64,000 nucleotides of DNA from Diadema setosum (lineage: Eukaryota > Echinodermata > Echinoidea > Diadematoida > Diadematidae), in NCBI RefSeq assembly GCF_964275005.1, contig NC_092705.1, positions 5,064,641 through 5,128,640 on the forward strand, given 5' to 3'. Positions 52,507 through 62,900 of the stretch are shown in pieces. The first letter of the stretch is position 1; every line of letters starts with the position of its first letter. A program made the translations under genes and the position numbers. The notes under the pieces are model-generated. The model did not search any database, was not told the DNA's origin, and saw only the letters and a list, made by a program, of their open reading frames with translations.

Positions 52507-55500
52507 CACACACATACACACATACACACATACACCAGACAAGGGGATATTTTTTTTATTTTTTTTTTCTGTCCATCAACTTACCCTCTAGCATGAGTGG
52601 GTTGACGACGTCATGGTTGATAAGTTCAAAGTTTGGATGGCCGATCCAATCCTCGATGTTCCTCTTGCGGCCCGTGAAGAAGTTGTCGACGACGGTGACC
52701 TCGTGACCCTCCAGCATGAGGCGATCCGTGAGGTGCGACCCGACAAAGCCCGCCCCGCCGGTGATCTACATGGTCATTCCAGATGGAACAAAAAAGGCTT
52801 CATTACACATCAAATAATAGTAGGTTATAGCAGGAGCAAAGGGTGCAGTTATTGATGTATGGATACCAATGGTGTAGCGCTTCCCATGAAAACTTTTCTA
52901 CACACACTTCAGCACAGATACTGTACAACCAGAAACGTTCGCGGCATGAAACTTTCACAAATTGGAGCCAACCACCTTTATCATGGCATGAAACATTTTG
53001 TGAATCGCCACTGGCATTAAATGCATTGTGTTGACAAATACTTTTGCACGCATTTTACTTTCATGAATCTTGGCTCTTTGCAAAATACTGGAAAGTTTCA
53101 AAAATTTCTGATTTTACAGCAAGTCATAAATCAACACACACCTGGTATAAATTTGGGGAGGGGGGGAATAAATTGTTCTGATCCAAAGTTTTCATTTCTG
53201 CTCCAAAATCTTTCCAATAAAATATGCCAAATTTCTTAAAGTCCCCTTCTATACCTTTGTGTGGTTCTAACATTATGCACACTGGCACTCATTTTATTAA
53301 AATCTGCTAGGATCAACACTCAGCTGTCTAAATATTCTTGATAGTTTAACCCTGCAAATTATGGAAAATGAAAATCACCAAAATTTAATATATAAGTGTG
53401 TGTGTTTCCAGGCACTCTGTAGAACATAGATGTGGACATAACATGTGCAACTAATACTGGACAATTCTGTTTTGTTTACAGAAAAAAAAAACAATAATTT
53501 TACAATTGATTTTTCATCAAAACCTGCACCATCATAATATTGTATTGTGTTTCCCTTGGTCTATTCAACTGTGAAAGTTGAGCTTTGTAATTTTTTTTTT
53601 TTTTTTTGGTCCCAATATCTACCAACTGTAAAATAGTGCAACTAGTCTTGCATGCAGAATCATGGTTCCCAATTACAAAATAATTTATAAGCCCCACTGT
53701 CACTGTCACTGTAATTCATACAAAGCAACGAAGCAATGCACAGTGGCTCGCCTGCACTCTGTAAAGTGCACATTGCCCGGGGGGAGGGGGGAAGGGGGGA
53801 GGGGGAGGGGGGAGGGGGGTGTAACCAAGACAAAGAAATATGATATTATGCCCCATAATGAAACAGGTGCAGTGTATTGATCAAAGAAACATATCATGCA
53901 AAGTATAAGGTTGTATGGTGTACGCAGCACCTGTTACAATCAGCAAGACAGTGCACAGACAACATACATTATACTCGGCCTGCCCTCACCATTCATTACA
54001 TAATTTATCACATCGCATGAGATGTCGCTGATATTTCTATTATTTTATTAAGTCAGCCTTACAAAAATCCTTCAGCCTTCATCTGCATACAAATGCCTAA
54101 ATGTATACAAATCCTACAAAGAGATGGCACTCTCCACATGCCATGAAAACAAAACACTTTAAACATTCCATAACAGATCAGTTTTATGCTTACTAACATG
54201 CCTCATCATTATGTATGCATCAGTACATATTAGAGGTGCAAATAACATGAAGGAGAGGAGACAAAAATAATGTACTAAAGTACTTTGAGAAAAAACAACA
54301 GTTACACGTCATCTCAACAAAAGGTAGGCACAATCACCATAAAAGCTTCTTTTCTTTTCTTTTTTTAATTCACACAGTCGCAAAGAAAAATATAGATCTT
54401 TCTGGGCTCCTTTTATAGCATAGAACCAGTACACAATACAATTATAGACATAGTATCATAATTATGTACGTTAGGAAATCCCCACACAGCACTGTCCCTT
54501 CAGAAAGATTGCCCGATAATGAATATAGTGTACAGTATATATATAATATACATGTACACGTACCTGTATACACATGAATATGCTGGACAATCCACAGTAA
54601 AGTCATTGATGTGCAACAGGGCACTCCAGAGCCACAATTGGGATCATATGACATTTCACAGAGCTTGAAAGGGATATCTTATGCAGTCATCTCATGTGGC
54701 AAGGGATATTGTATACATTATTTATTAAGTGAGTCCAATTTATCACAAATCGGAACTTCCCGACAAATCTGAGACTGGGTAAATTCACAAATTTGGAGAT
54801 TCACAAATTTGGAGTACAATAATAAACAGAATAGTGTGCATGCACCTCACATTCTTGTCAGGATCAGAGTTTATTTCTTTGCACGCTTTTAAATTCGCAA
54901 AGAGCACCTGACTCATGAAATTCATAAAAATAAAAACCTCACGAATTATTTGGCATAAACAGTATCAATTTCCTTCGCAGGGATTCTGTGATACAGAGCC
55001 TCTAGACAATCCAGTCTGGAGGAAGTTGTTGGTGGGCAACCCGGGGCAATTCAATACCAGACTGGTGACAAATGGTTACAAGGAACGAGCATTCATCTCA
55101 AATACACACACAATTTCCTTGTATTTGGAATATGTACAGACCTGGTATTTGTACATGTAAATACAGGTATAGAGTTAATTCACAGGTCCAGAAGAGATTC
55201 ATACACTGCACATTTCCAAACAAAGTGAGATGTTTGTTGGGTATGTGCATTCAATGCAAATTGGGATAAACACAACATAACATATAATTTGTAAACACTT
55301 GCCTCATTTGCTGCTGTTTGCCAAAGTTCACAAACATTTGTATACACTGTTTACACTGTTTATCCATGCATGTCCGTGTCTGAATTTATGAGTGTCTATG
55401 TACATGTATTTATAACACATTCAGGTAGGTGTAACACAAGTATGGTAATCAACAAGACCGAACTGCTGAATACATTGGTAACTAACTGCATACTTACTAA

Positions 55501-58500
55501 GATTCGTTTCCTTGTGCTTTCTGGTAAATATGCAACTTCAGGATACCTCTTTACAGTTCTGTGAAAATCAGAAGAAATACAATTGGAAGGTAGGAATATT
55601 AAACCAACAGGCAAAATTGTTTCAAACACCCACAAAGGTCATATTGCAATGGGTGGGTTGGGGGGGGGGGGGGTGAGATAGTTATACCAGGATAGTGTGA
55701 CAGAACAAAAACAACAGCAATTTGGCAAGGCTACAATCAAAGCGTACTGACATTAAACAAGCTCTACAATAAGTGTTATAAAATGCAAGTCAGAAAGCCA
55801 CAAAAAGAAAAAGCTAAACCAAAGGAGCCATAGCATAATTTACAAGATCATCTTATTTTGAAGATTTCAAACAAGAGCAGTCACTAACCAATGGATTATA
55901 GTGACGTCAGCACGTTCCACAAGAGAACCACAGTTTATGGCATTTTCTAGGTACAATAAATGGTCGCTTATCCTTAACAAATAGCTCCTAGGGAATTTCG
56001 ATTCAATTGCTTGTAGTATGCATATTGTAGTACAATATACAATGGTCTTAACAGCACGGTTGAGTGGGCTCCCTAAACGCAGCTCCGCGCCACAGGTTTC
56101 CCAAAAGTAAAACTGTGAACTGAAAAGCTCAGCTTATAGTGGTTCACTGTGTACATGATGAGAAAAAAAAATTATATGTACACATGGAGGTAAACACAAT
56201 TAACATTTTATAGGTTGTAAAGTTTGTTTGATAATATCCCGGGTTGGGGGGGGGGGGGGTTAAACAGAAGTCTGCCTAAGACTAACCAGTGATCTGGCAT
56301 TGTTTTTTTTAGTAAGTTTTGGAGTGTAGATTGCTTAAATTTTCCACAAAGACAATGTGCAATCCGTATGAAATTCCAGTAATTATTTGGTACTAGTATT
56401 CAAATTTTTCATAATAGTTACCTATGTTGCATGAATGGCCACATGCAAGTGAAAAGATGTGATGTTTCTTTTCATGTATGCACATGTGAGTGATGTTTTG
56501 TGAATTTGACTTGATACACCAGTCTGTATTGTCCAAATCTCACATGCATAATGCTGATATCTATGTGCCGCAATCTCCAAATTAGAATTTGATTCTGCAT
56601 GCCAACATTATGTAGATGTCATAACTGTTATTCTTTGACCCCGTTTACGCTGCCGGACCAGCTTTGGGTCAGCCCAAGGTTGGGGCCCAAATTGTGGTAC
56701 TTTGGTACTGTGGTACCTGCAATTAGTGTGTTTACACCAATGATTTCGGGCTGGCCTACATAAAAACATTTCAATATTTCACTGTAGTGGCTCTCTCCAT
56801 CTAAAAACAAAGATTTTTTTAGTGCAACGTGGTAGCAGTACACAGGGAATTTTGTTCACTCACGTCTTTACTTTGTGCAACGATCAAATGTTCCCCACAC
56901 TCAGCTTATCAAGCAACATAATTTTAACTTGCCTGCTGAAAGTATGGGGCCGTTGCCCAAGTGCCCATATAGGCAAGTTGAAGAAATTTCTAGAACATGC
57001 CTGAAAGAGGTGTTTACAGTATCTTGTGAGTCTGATTGTCTGGGTCAGATGTAAGAGAAAACGGGAGATAAACAGAATCACCCGCAATATTTATAAAGTG
57101 ACGGGCTTACTTTTTCTCTATCGCAGAGATCCGTCCTTCCAGTGGTTCCACTGCCTGCACAAATCACATGGCAAAAAAGTAAAAGAGCATTGGGCAAAAG
57201 TCTGGGTGAGGCACATGTTGTACATGGAAGTTGGTTGTGTTTATGAAAGGGAAATTTCATCCTGATACTATTTTGCTTTGTACGAAAACAGAAAAATCTG
57301 AGAAGTAGATCTGGGAAAATTTGGAGGAAAAAAAGGATGACACAAAAAAAAAAAATTATGAACTTTTATGATATAGTTTAGAGAGTACCATAAGGCAAAT
57401 GGGCAATTCTGTGTGATGAAGGTATTGAGCAGCTGTCCATTTGGTTTGTACACACACCACAAAGAAATATCAATTTACATGTTTTTTTCCTAAGGAAAAT
57501 TTTCTTCAGACCTGTCCTTCGTACATGCCCAAATATGGGAGGAAATAGAAATTGGTGAAATTTTAAGTTAAAAAAAAAATGGACAACTGCCGATTTGTCT
57601 CAATGATTCTCTGTGAACGTGAAAAATTCATAACTTTTCTTGTGCGTCCTATCTTTTTCCCAAATCTTTGATGATTTCCTCCTCTGATTTTCTATTTTCA
57701 TACAAGGCAACACACATACACTGTAATATCAGCATGAAACAGTATATATTTCCACAACAACTACTCATACATAGAATATGTCATGACAAACTTGAATCAA
57801 CTGAGTACAAAGGAAACACAAACTTTCATTTCTCAGTTTTTCAAACCCATTCTGACCACCATTCGTGTTGCCTACTAATTTCTATCTCTCCCATACTCTC
57901 TCTCTCCCCCACACGCTCTTCCTCTAAGTTCTCTGTGTTTCTCTGAATGGAACACAAGTTACCCATTAAGAGCAGAGTCTCCCTCTTGGAAACTTAAAAT
58001 ACCTTCAAACCTATCCTCCCCCCCCCCCCCAATTTATTTCCTCTTTTGTTTAACTTTAAGATAAACGGAGGAGGTTGCGGGGCACAAACACTCATGCCTG
58101 TGATATCGTTTCTATGTACACAATGGTTGGCGAGAACACACTTGAGATGTGAACTCACCAAGAAAAGTCAGGCAGGGAAAGGGTATTTAACAGTTTTGTT
58201 CGTTAAAGGGAACAGGGCATCATTTATGCCCTTGATACCTTTTTCAAGTTGTTTAACTTCCACTGGGTGGTTGCAAGAGTCAATCAGACTTTGGCAAAGA
58301 GAGAAGGAGAAACAAAATGTCAAGTCTGTTTACTCATTACATGCAACTATTTGACCACCACTCAGCCCATCCAAATAACACACCTATCAATTGACCTCAT
58401 ACAATGGGTAGATTTAGTGTCCATCCAATAGTACCCCCCCCCCCCCTTCTTTCCAAACAGGCCACTCAAACACACACACATACAGACAGACAGCCACACA

Positions 58501-59939
58501 CTACGCTGGGTTTGGGGTCAGGGTTACAGTGCTTGTTTGTCCAACTTTTTACAATTCATACTATATCATCTGCCTGATGACATTTGCAGCTACTAACTGT
58601 ATGAAGGACTTGTAAATAAAATACATTATTTCATTACTTTTCCATCATGAAGGTCAATAGAACAGATTTTTATCCATCAAATGGCTTCAAGTCTTCAACC
58701 AAAAAAAAAATTCTTCAATAAGTGAAAATATACTACACATATTTTTGACAAAATTGACATGTTCATAGCATACACAAGCAGTAAGAAGTTCATACATTTG
58801 TAGAATGTTATATCAAAACATATGTGTATGTCTTGCCCACTACTTTTAACAAGTTCATCATCCATCAAAAGATTATTATGAATAATATCTATAAAGCAAT
58901 ATTGTGATAAAAGAATAGGATATTCCTTACCTTTCTAACCTCCGACTGCATATCAAAGCCAGCCCCCTTGACGAATCTTCAAGATACCACAAAGAAAGGA
59001 AACTTACATGGTTTAAACTAAGATCAATGCATCAAATCAAACAATTTAATGTCCCAAGACATTACACACAAACACACAAATATTAGTAAGCATACTTATC
59101 TCTTGGAAATCATGCTTTTTGGTGGTTTTGATGGAACACAAACAAATATGAAAAGTACTATTGTGCATCTGGATCCTGCAATGAAAGATGACAAAATTCT
59201 GCATTTGAACTATAAATTGATAACCAAACACTACAGGAATACAACACAGAAAAGGATCTATGAAATACATGTAGTGATGACAATTTTGTGTCTTGTAAAA
59301 ATAAAACATTGTTTCCACAAAACAGACTACAGGTAATGTTTACAAGTCATCTTACATCTAATCACAAAATCATACCAAAAACAGTGGCGGATCCAGAGGG
59401 GGGCACAAACCGGCGCACGCCCCCCCCCCTTTATTTTTCGTAAAAAAAAAACAAAAGAAATAAAAAGAAAAACAATGAAATGAAACCCTGAAGTGGCACC
59501 AGAAATATCAGTCACACCCCTCCCCCCCCCCCCCCCTTTACAGAATTCCTGGATCCGCCCCTGCAATATCTGATTGACTGTGATGTTTGTCACAACTGGT
59601 TACAGAGGCAGGGGCCGCAGAACGTTTTTCAGTGTGGGGGGGGGGGGGGCCTGTGGGACCCCCCCCCCCAGTTCCGCGGCCCCTGAGAGGGAACTTCAAA
59701 GTTCTTGTACATATAATGTGCTGTTCGCAACAACATATACATGTAGGTGAAATTAACAATGTACGTTGTATTTCCCATTATTAAAAGGAATTGCAACCAC
59801 AAGCAACAGACAGACGGTTTTGCAGTTTTCGCTTCTCTTCAAAGTCCCTTTTCTGTAACTACAAGTTGTATTGTAATGTAGCTGCCACATTTTTCAACTC
59901 ACCTATCACCTTCATCTTTGTTACCTTGGCCCCATACAC
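40829..59939 (-). CDS. UXS1: UDP-glucuronic acid decarboxylase 1 (UXS1), N-terminal exon not found
   Basis: Minus-strand coding exons in order are 59903-59939, 58931-58976, 57111-57154, 55498-55558, 52585-52765, 50280-50444, 49392-49513, 47868-48031, 47030-47090, 46219-46276, 45112-45215 and 40829-40912. All phases agree, giving 374 aa plus a missing N-terminus (human total 420). The four small first exons encode the lumenal stem: [12 protein letters not shown] aligns with human SVWGN, then [14 protein letters not shown], then [16 protein letters not shown]. The Rossmann motif [12 protein letters not shown] lies in exon 52585-52765, [11 protein letters not shown] in 50280-50444, and the catalytic Tyr-x3-Lys ([11 protein letters not shown]) in 49392-49513. 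[13 protein letters not shown] follows. The enzyme is an NAD-dependent extended SDR that converts UDP-glucuronate to UDP-xylose in the Golgi, supplying xylose for glycosaminoglycan linkers. The missing exon should encode the cytosolic tail and signal anchor, beyond or undetected within 59940-64000. Confidence 0.97.
41000..41758. mobile_element. TTAA-flanked non-autonomous element
   Basis: Left end TTAAACCCTAACCAGG at 41000; right end complement TTAACCCTCAAGGGG at 41758. Both run inward to GGTTGAT next to C/G runs (left near 41050, right near 41730). The TTAA borders and CCCT-starting ends fit piggyBac-type non-autonomous elements. The interior is AT-rich plus a CpG patch (GCGCGATTTTCGCG near 41611) and has no transposase frame. 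It ends 5 bp before the flank of the 41768-43992 element. Confidence 0.65.
41768..43992. mobile_element. 2.2-kb foldback element built from GGCAAAAAGGTGTAT palindromes
   Basis: The termini are inverted repeats of about 32 bp: left CGGTCGTGATTTGGCAAAAA + GGTGTATGTCTG, with the right end its exact complement. A direct 4-bp AGGT flanks both (41764-41767 and 43993-43996), a plausible target duplication. Short palindromes of the form GGCAAAA(A/G)GGTGTATCT...AGATACACC recur at about 41950, 42019, 42080 and 42155 and then throughout the 126-bp array at 43235-43765. The centre (42200-43200) is unique AT-rich DNA. No transposase is recognisable. Subterminal palindrome arrays fit Foldback-like non-autonomous elements, but I do not recognise this family. 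Confidence 0.75.
43235..43765. repeat. 126-bp tandem array, about 4.2 units
   Basis: The start motif TTGGCA(A/G)AAAGGTGTAT occurs at 43235, 43361, 43487, 43613 and 43739, exactly 126 bp apart. Each unit contains two copies of ACACCTTTTTGCC and one of the inverse, separated by GCATGATTTCTTACGGTGTA and AATAGCGTGGGTCGCAGTCC. Units differ at very few bases, implying recent amplification. Because 126 is a multiple of three, long frames stay open on both strands; they are not considered genes. Confidence 0.97.
44502..45076 (+). repeat. Dispersed repeat, 'CCTCCGCCAAGGGAGGAGG' family, head triplicated
   Basis: This is the forward counterpart of 5266-5757. Its first part (TACCTCCRCC(A/G)AGGGAGGAGG then TTACCGTTGGTTTGT) occurs three times in tandem (44502-44563, 44564-44610, 44611-44657), the last two with a 47-bp period. 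The body then follows, ending CTTGGCGGAGGTCTGCACTC near 45057. It lies just downstream of the UXS1 exon 45112-45215 in transcript order. Confidence 0.75.
46791..46981. mobile_element. ACTGTAAAAGTGG-type MITE, full copy
   Basis: TTACTGTAAAAGTGAATATT at the left and AACATTTCCACTTTTACAGT at the right form the inverted ends of a roughly 190-bp non-coding element. The interior carries AAAAATATTTGCATGC, as in 13395-13560. It is in a UXS1 intron. Confidence 0.75.
48170..48320 (-). mobile_element. tRNA-derived SINE
   Basis: On the minus strand GGCCCAGTGGTTAAGACC (A-box region) is followed by ACTCTAAATC (anticodon-like loop) and CCCGGTTCAAGTCTGCC (B box), then an unrelated body running to about 48170. 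The pseudo-tRNA head resembles a Ser/Leu-type tRNA. It lies in UXS1 intron DNA. Confidence 0.75.
48458..48733 (+). mobile_element. tRNA-derived SINE with ATT tail
   Basis: TTGGCTCAGTGAGTAGAGCG (A box) and GTGGGTTCAAACCCC (B box) form a tRNA-like head. It is followed by a body containing CTGCTCAGTGGCTGCCGGGC and a 3' run of ATT units (48710-48729). Orientation is opposite to the SINE ending at 48320. The pol III boxes look intact. No internal protein is coded. Confidence 0.85.
48986..49382. mobile_element. TTAA-flanked palindromic MITE, copy D (old)
   Basis: The element is bounded by TTAA at 48986-48989 and 49379-49382. It keeps family landmarks such as GGATATCTCAGC, TTTTCATCAAATGAATGTTA and TTACATGCTCTTTCATATTT, but with many more changes than copies A-C and degraded ends, so it is the oldest of the four. 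It abuts the UXS1 exon starting at 49392, ending only 9 bp from it. Confidence 0.75.
49815..50095 (+). repeat. GATA/GACA and (CATA)n microsatellite block
   Basis: Intermixed GATA, GACA, AATA and TAGA tetramers run for about 280 bp, including a pure (CATA)n stretch at about 50006-50044. It lies in the UXS1 intron upstream of exon 49392-49513. The Cys/Tyr/Leu-rich minus-strand frames are artefacts. Confidence 0.95.
50608..51951. repeat. 150-bp-period repeat element with DR1 (TGACCTTTGACCT) motifs
   Basis: The element begins ACTAGAAATGTCGCTACGGC and ATGCCTCCGCCA, and ends with ATAATGCCTCCGGCACC and GGCGGAGGCAT, so short inverted ends exist. Inside are about six diverged units of about 150 bp, each holding a TTTGACCTTTGACC cluster followed by a segment like CATCATACATCATCCTTGG. 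Near the right end is a GGACGTAC-rich mini-array (51855-51905). It lies in the UXS1 intron between exons 50280-50444 and 52585-52765. Confidence 0.8.
52059..52215 (+). mobile_element. ACTGTAAAACC-type MITE, copy 1
   Basis: The start TACTGTAAAACCAAAAAATT and the internal AAGATTCATGAAAGTAAAAT pair with the inverted copy at 52919-53121. It is non-coding and in a UXS1 intron; the right edge is approximate. Confidence 0.6.
52463..52534 (+). repeat. (CA)n microsatellite
   Basis: About 70 bp of CA with a few CATA/CATG breaks ends about 50 bp before UXS1 exon 52585-52765 on the plus strand, that is just after the exon's donor site in transcript order. Confidence 0.97.
52919..53121 (-). mobile_element. 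ACTGTAAAACC-type MITE, copy 2 (inverted)
   Basis: Starts TACTGTACAACCAGAAACG and ends TTTCTGATTTTACAGCA, so the termini are inverted repeats. Its reverse complement shares AAGATTCATGAAAGTAAAAT and GCGATTCAC with copy 1, placing the two in opposite orientations around UXS1 exon 52585-52765. Confidence 0.65.
53778..53819 (+). repeat. G-rich block, strong G-quadruplex potential
   Basis: Seven or more runs of 4-6 G separated by single or double A lie on the plus strand, which is the template strand of UXS1. The tract is within the intron between exons 52585-52765 and 55498-55558. Confidence 0.85.
59382..59563. mobile_element. CAGTGGCGGATCC-type MITE
   Basis: The left end CAGTGGCGGATCCAGAGGGG and the right end CCTGGATCCGCCCCTG are inverted repeats. 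C/G runs lie just inside each end and an A-rich centre of about 90 bp lies between. It is a widespread small non-autonomous type in marine invertebrates. No clear target duplication is seen. Confidence 0.75.
59609..59685. mobile_element. Tiny CAGGGGCCGC-ended palindromic element
   Basis: CAGGGGCCGCAGAAC at the left and GTTCCGCGGCCCCTG at the right are inverted, with G and C runs inside. At 77 bp it is little more than two ends. It lies 45 bp from the element at 59382-59563. Confidence 0.6.
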
Positions 59940-62900
59940 CTGCTGAATTTGAAACAAAAGATGGAGAAATAAAATTGTAGTCAGTTGATATTAAAAAACA
60001 CTCGTTTGGTATCTCAGACTAACTTGAATGTAAACAATGGGAAGAAGTGTGCTTTTGTGACTTTGCCATCTCAAATAACAAACAAATCTTCAATGAATTT
60101 TAAGACTCCTTACTTTATAGGCCGATACATTTGATTTTTATTTGTTCATTGGCGTGTTTGTTGTTTTGGGGTAATAAAATACACAAACAAAATGACATTT
60201 AACTCATAAGTGTATATTAATCAGTGTTCTCACTGATTATACGAGTGAAAAGAACATGCACGGTCATCAAAAGTTTGAGCAAAATTTGCCCTGAACCAGG
60301 CTATGGAAGAGAGCATGTCAATGGGACACCGAGGGTGTACCATACATCACCATAAACAGAACACTAGCTCAGGAGAAGGATGTGCAGTGAAAACTGTAGA
60401 AATGATTAACCCTTCGTGCGCCCATTCACTTACATTCTGTAGCTCAACTTGTTGAGCTTTGTTATCAGCATTCAGTAATTACAATACAAACTGTAGTGTT
60501 GGGTGCATTTACAGTACCAACTCACTTCTAGTGCATAATTAAGACTTCCAAACAACTTTCAGGGAGTTTTGGGCAGTTGATATAAACACAGAGGTGTTTT
60601 GATTATGGGGCTTACTTTAAAACATGTCTCTGAAATGCCCCAAAAAAGTGCAATCGCAATTTGTGTTTGAGCCAGAAACGCATTATCTGTGGGATGATAC
60701 ATTGTAAATGCAGAGTCATCTTGAAATTTTATGCATTTATAGCTCGGGCCTGCCCATGCTAGAACCACTGCCAACTACACATCTCCACTTCTCGGGTCAA
60801 ACTGCGCAATGGAGCTGCACAGCAACAAGGCCTCCCAATTGACTAACGACAGAGTTGATAAAAGCAACAACTCGGGAAATGCAATCCAAAAGGCATTTTG
60901 AATGCATACAGGTATTATGTTTCAAACATGGGAAAGATGATAAATGAAGCCTCAGTGGGGAGGGAAAAAAGACCCATGGTAGTAAAGTTTAATAGCAAGC
61001 CCACTCGGGTGTAGCAATGTGCCTCAGCCCAATGCTCCAGAGGCCTTAAACTGTAGTCACACACTAGGGATTAGGGGATCAGGTAATCTCTATTCACTGA
61101 CAAAATTAGTAGTATCGGGCAAGTCCAAGATAATGTCCCCTCAGATGCTCAAAATTCATCTTGATTTTATCAAAAAGTTATTGATATCATGTTGTAGCCA
61201 AAGAGTTAAATCATATATTTCCAGCAAAGAAAATATTGAATTATGCAAATTTATGCAAGAAATATGGCCTTGATTTGCATAAATCAAAAACAAACCTTAC
61301 GTATGGGACAAATTATAAATATTCATCTAAAATCAGTTGAATTTGTCCTTGACCTAGTTCCTTTATGGACATGACCCCTGTATGAGTTAGTATAATCTGC
61401 AATTGGTAAGACAAGGTCAGCACATTAATTATGCAAATTATGCACTTTCCCAGAACATAGTGTCCCATACGTAAGGATTTGAGTATGTTTTTTTAAGTTT
61501 TTTCTGAAGATTTGTAACATTGACCAATCATACTTTAGGAAGTTCTAATTTATTCATGTCAACTCCAGATTAGCAAAACTAAATGAGGAAATTTAATTAG
61601 TCCTTCATCTTATAACTAATTAAAGTTTGCTTACGTATGGGACAAATGCCTTACGTATGGGACATTACATGCAAAGTGAATGGGAAAACCGCCTTTTGAC
61701 ATGAATGCTATATGTCCTTACATTTGTTTGGTTAATGGTTATCTTTGCACCTACTCTGAAGGAAATGTCTATATATCTGCCTCTCCTACTCAGTTGACCT
61801 CAGGGAGAGTGTAAGAACAGCATTATTGAGTCATTCTATGATTAAGAAAGGAAAATAAAGAATATTCATTTATACTTGTATTTTCTTATTTTCATTACAG
61901 GCTGTGCAGCTGGTCTTAAATTAACATTCCCCGTTAACATTTTGATATTGGACATTTTCTTAATTCAGTTATCATTTTCAACTTTACCTCTCTACAAAAT
62001 GACTTTGTCCAAGAATGGGATTCTCTGAGTGTCATTTTAGGTGCAGTACACTGTTCAGCATGTACCACAGGTTGTACAGCCTCAAAAGCGAAATCAAAAC
62101 AATTGTGCTTATGGCGCTCATCAATGACAACATTATAGGTCTTACTGAAAAGAAAAATCACTTAAGGTGTGAGCAGGTAACTTTGTCATTACTAGAGTTG
62201 ATAGCAAAGGAAAAACCCTATGAGAATACTTTTTATTTTGATATGATTGTTAATATTTCAACTGCTCACCCTCAGAATATGTCATGACTTTAACATCAAG
62301 GTCATGAACATGATTTCTGAAAATCCTGTAAAATGAAGACTATAGTTTACATTTGCTATAAACCACAATATCAATACTGGTTCTGTGGTTGGAGTGCTAA
62401 AAACACAAATTACACAAACAAATAGGGAATTCAATATTCTTTTCTATTTTGTGTTTGAAGAGACAGATGTGCTCTGAGACACCTTCATCAACTCATACTT
62501 ACTTTGTACCCCACATCTACACAATTATCAACATACATTGCAATCTGGTAGTGTATGATCAAATGAGGTTATTAGAATTTATTCAAAATTGTAATTTGCA
62601 GATCAGTGAGTAACTTAAGTGTTTCAAATCTAGATTTGAATGTGCAAATGATAATCTTTCCTGTATCGCTACACAAGCATGTATGTATGTACAAAGTAAC
62701 ACAAATTTTGTCGTCTTTGGTTTCATAGACACGAAGCCAAGCAATTTGAAAAAAAAAAAAAACAGCATTGGTACATACATTCTTCTATCTCCTTGAAATC
62801 TAAAACTTTCATTAAAATTTGATTGATTTTGCAGTTCAGCTAAAATTCACATGGCAAAACATGATGATTACAGAGCAAAATGAAGTACTCTTGTTGTTGT

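Larger units (their letters stand above)
40913..59902 (-). other. UXS1 introns: contents
   Basis: Eleven introns separate the exons given for UXS1. The last (40913-45111) is almost wholly mobile DNA: the elements at 41000-41758, 41768-43992 and 44502-45076. Others hold MITEs (46791-46981, 48986-49382, 52059-52215, 52919-53121), SINEs (48170-48733), GATA/GACA repeats (49815-50095), the DR1 array (50608-51951), a CA repeat (52463-52534), a G-rich block (53778-53819) and two tiny elements (59382-59685). A decayed palindromic piece with GGGTCAGCCCAAGGTTGGGG lies near 56640-56760. The remaining intron DNA is AT-rich and featureless to me. Confidence 0.6.

Noticed and set aside
58931-58976. Direct joining of this UXS1 exon to 55498-55558
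   Set aside because: The phases would force an unrelated peptide or a stop; inserting the 44-nt exon at 57111-57154 ([14 protein letters not shown]) restores both phase and similarity to human UXS1.
60559-60774. Candidate UXS1 first exon with a hydrophobic QIAIALFWGIS stretch on the minus strand
   Set aside because: The possible donor leaves the wrong phase for exon 59903-59939, and the peptide lacks the basic tail expected before the anchor.
61934-62287. Open frames in the middle of the 61117-63875 element as a transposase
   Set aside because: They are short, and I could not recognise any DDE or zinc-finger pattern.
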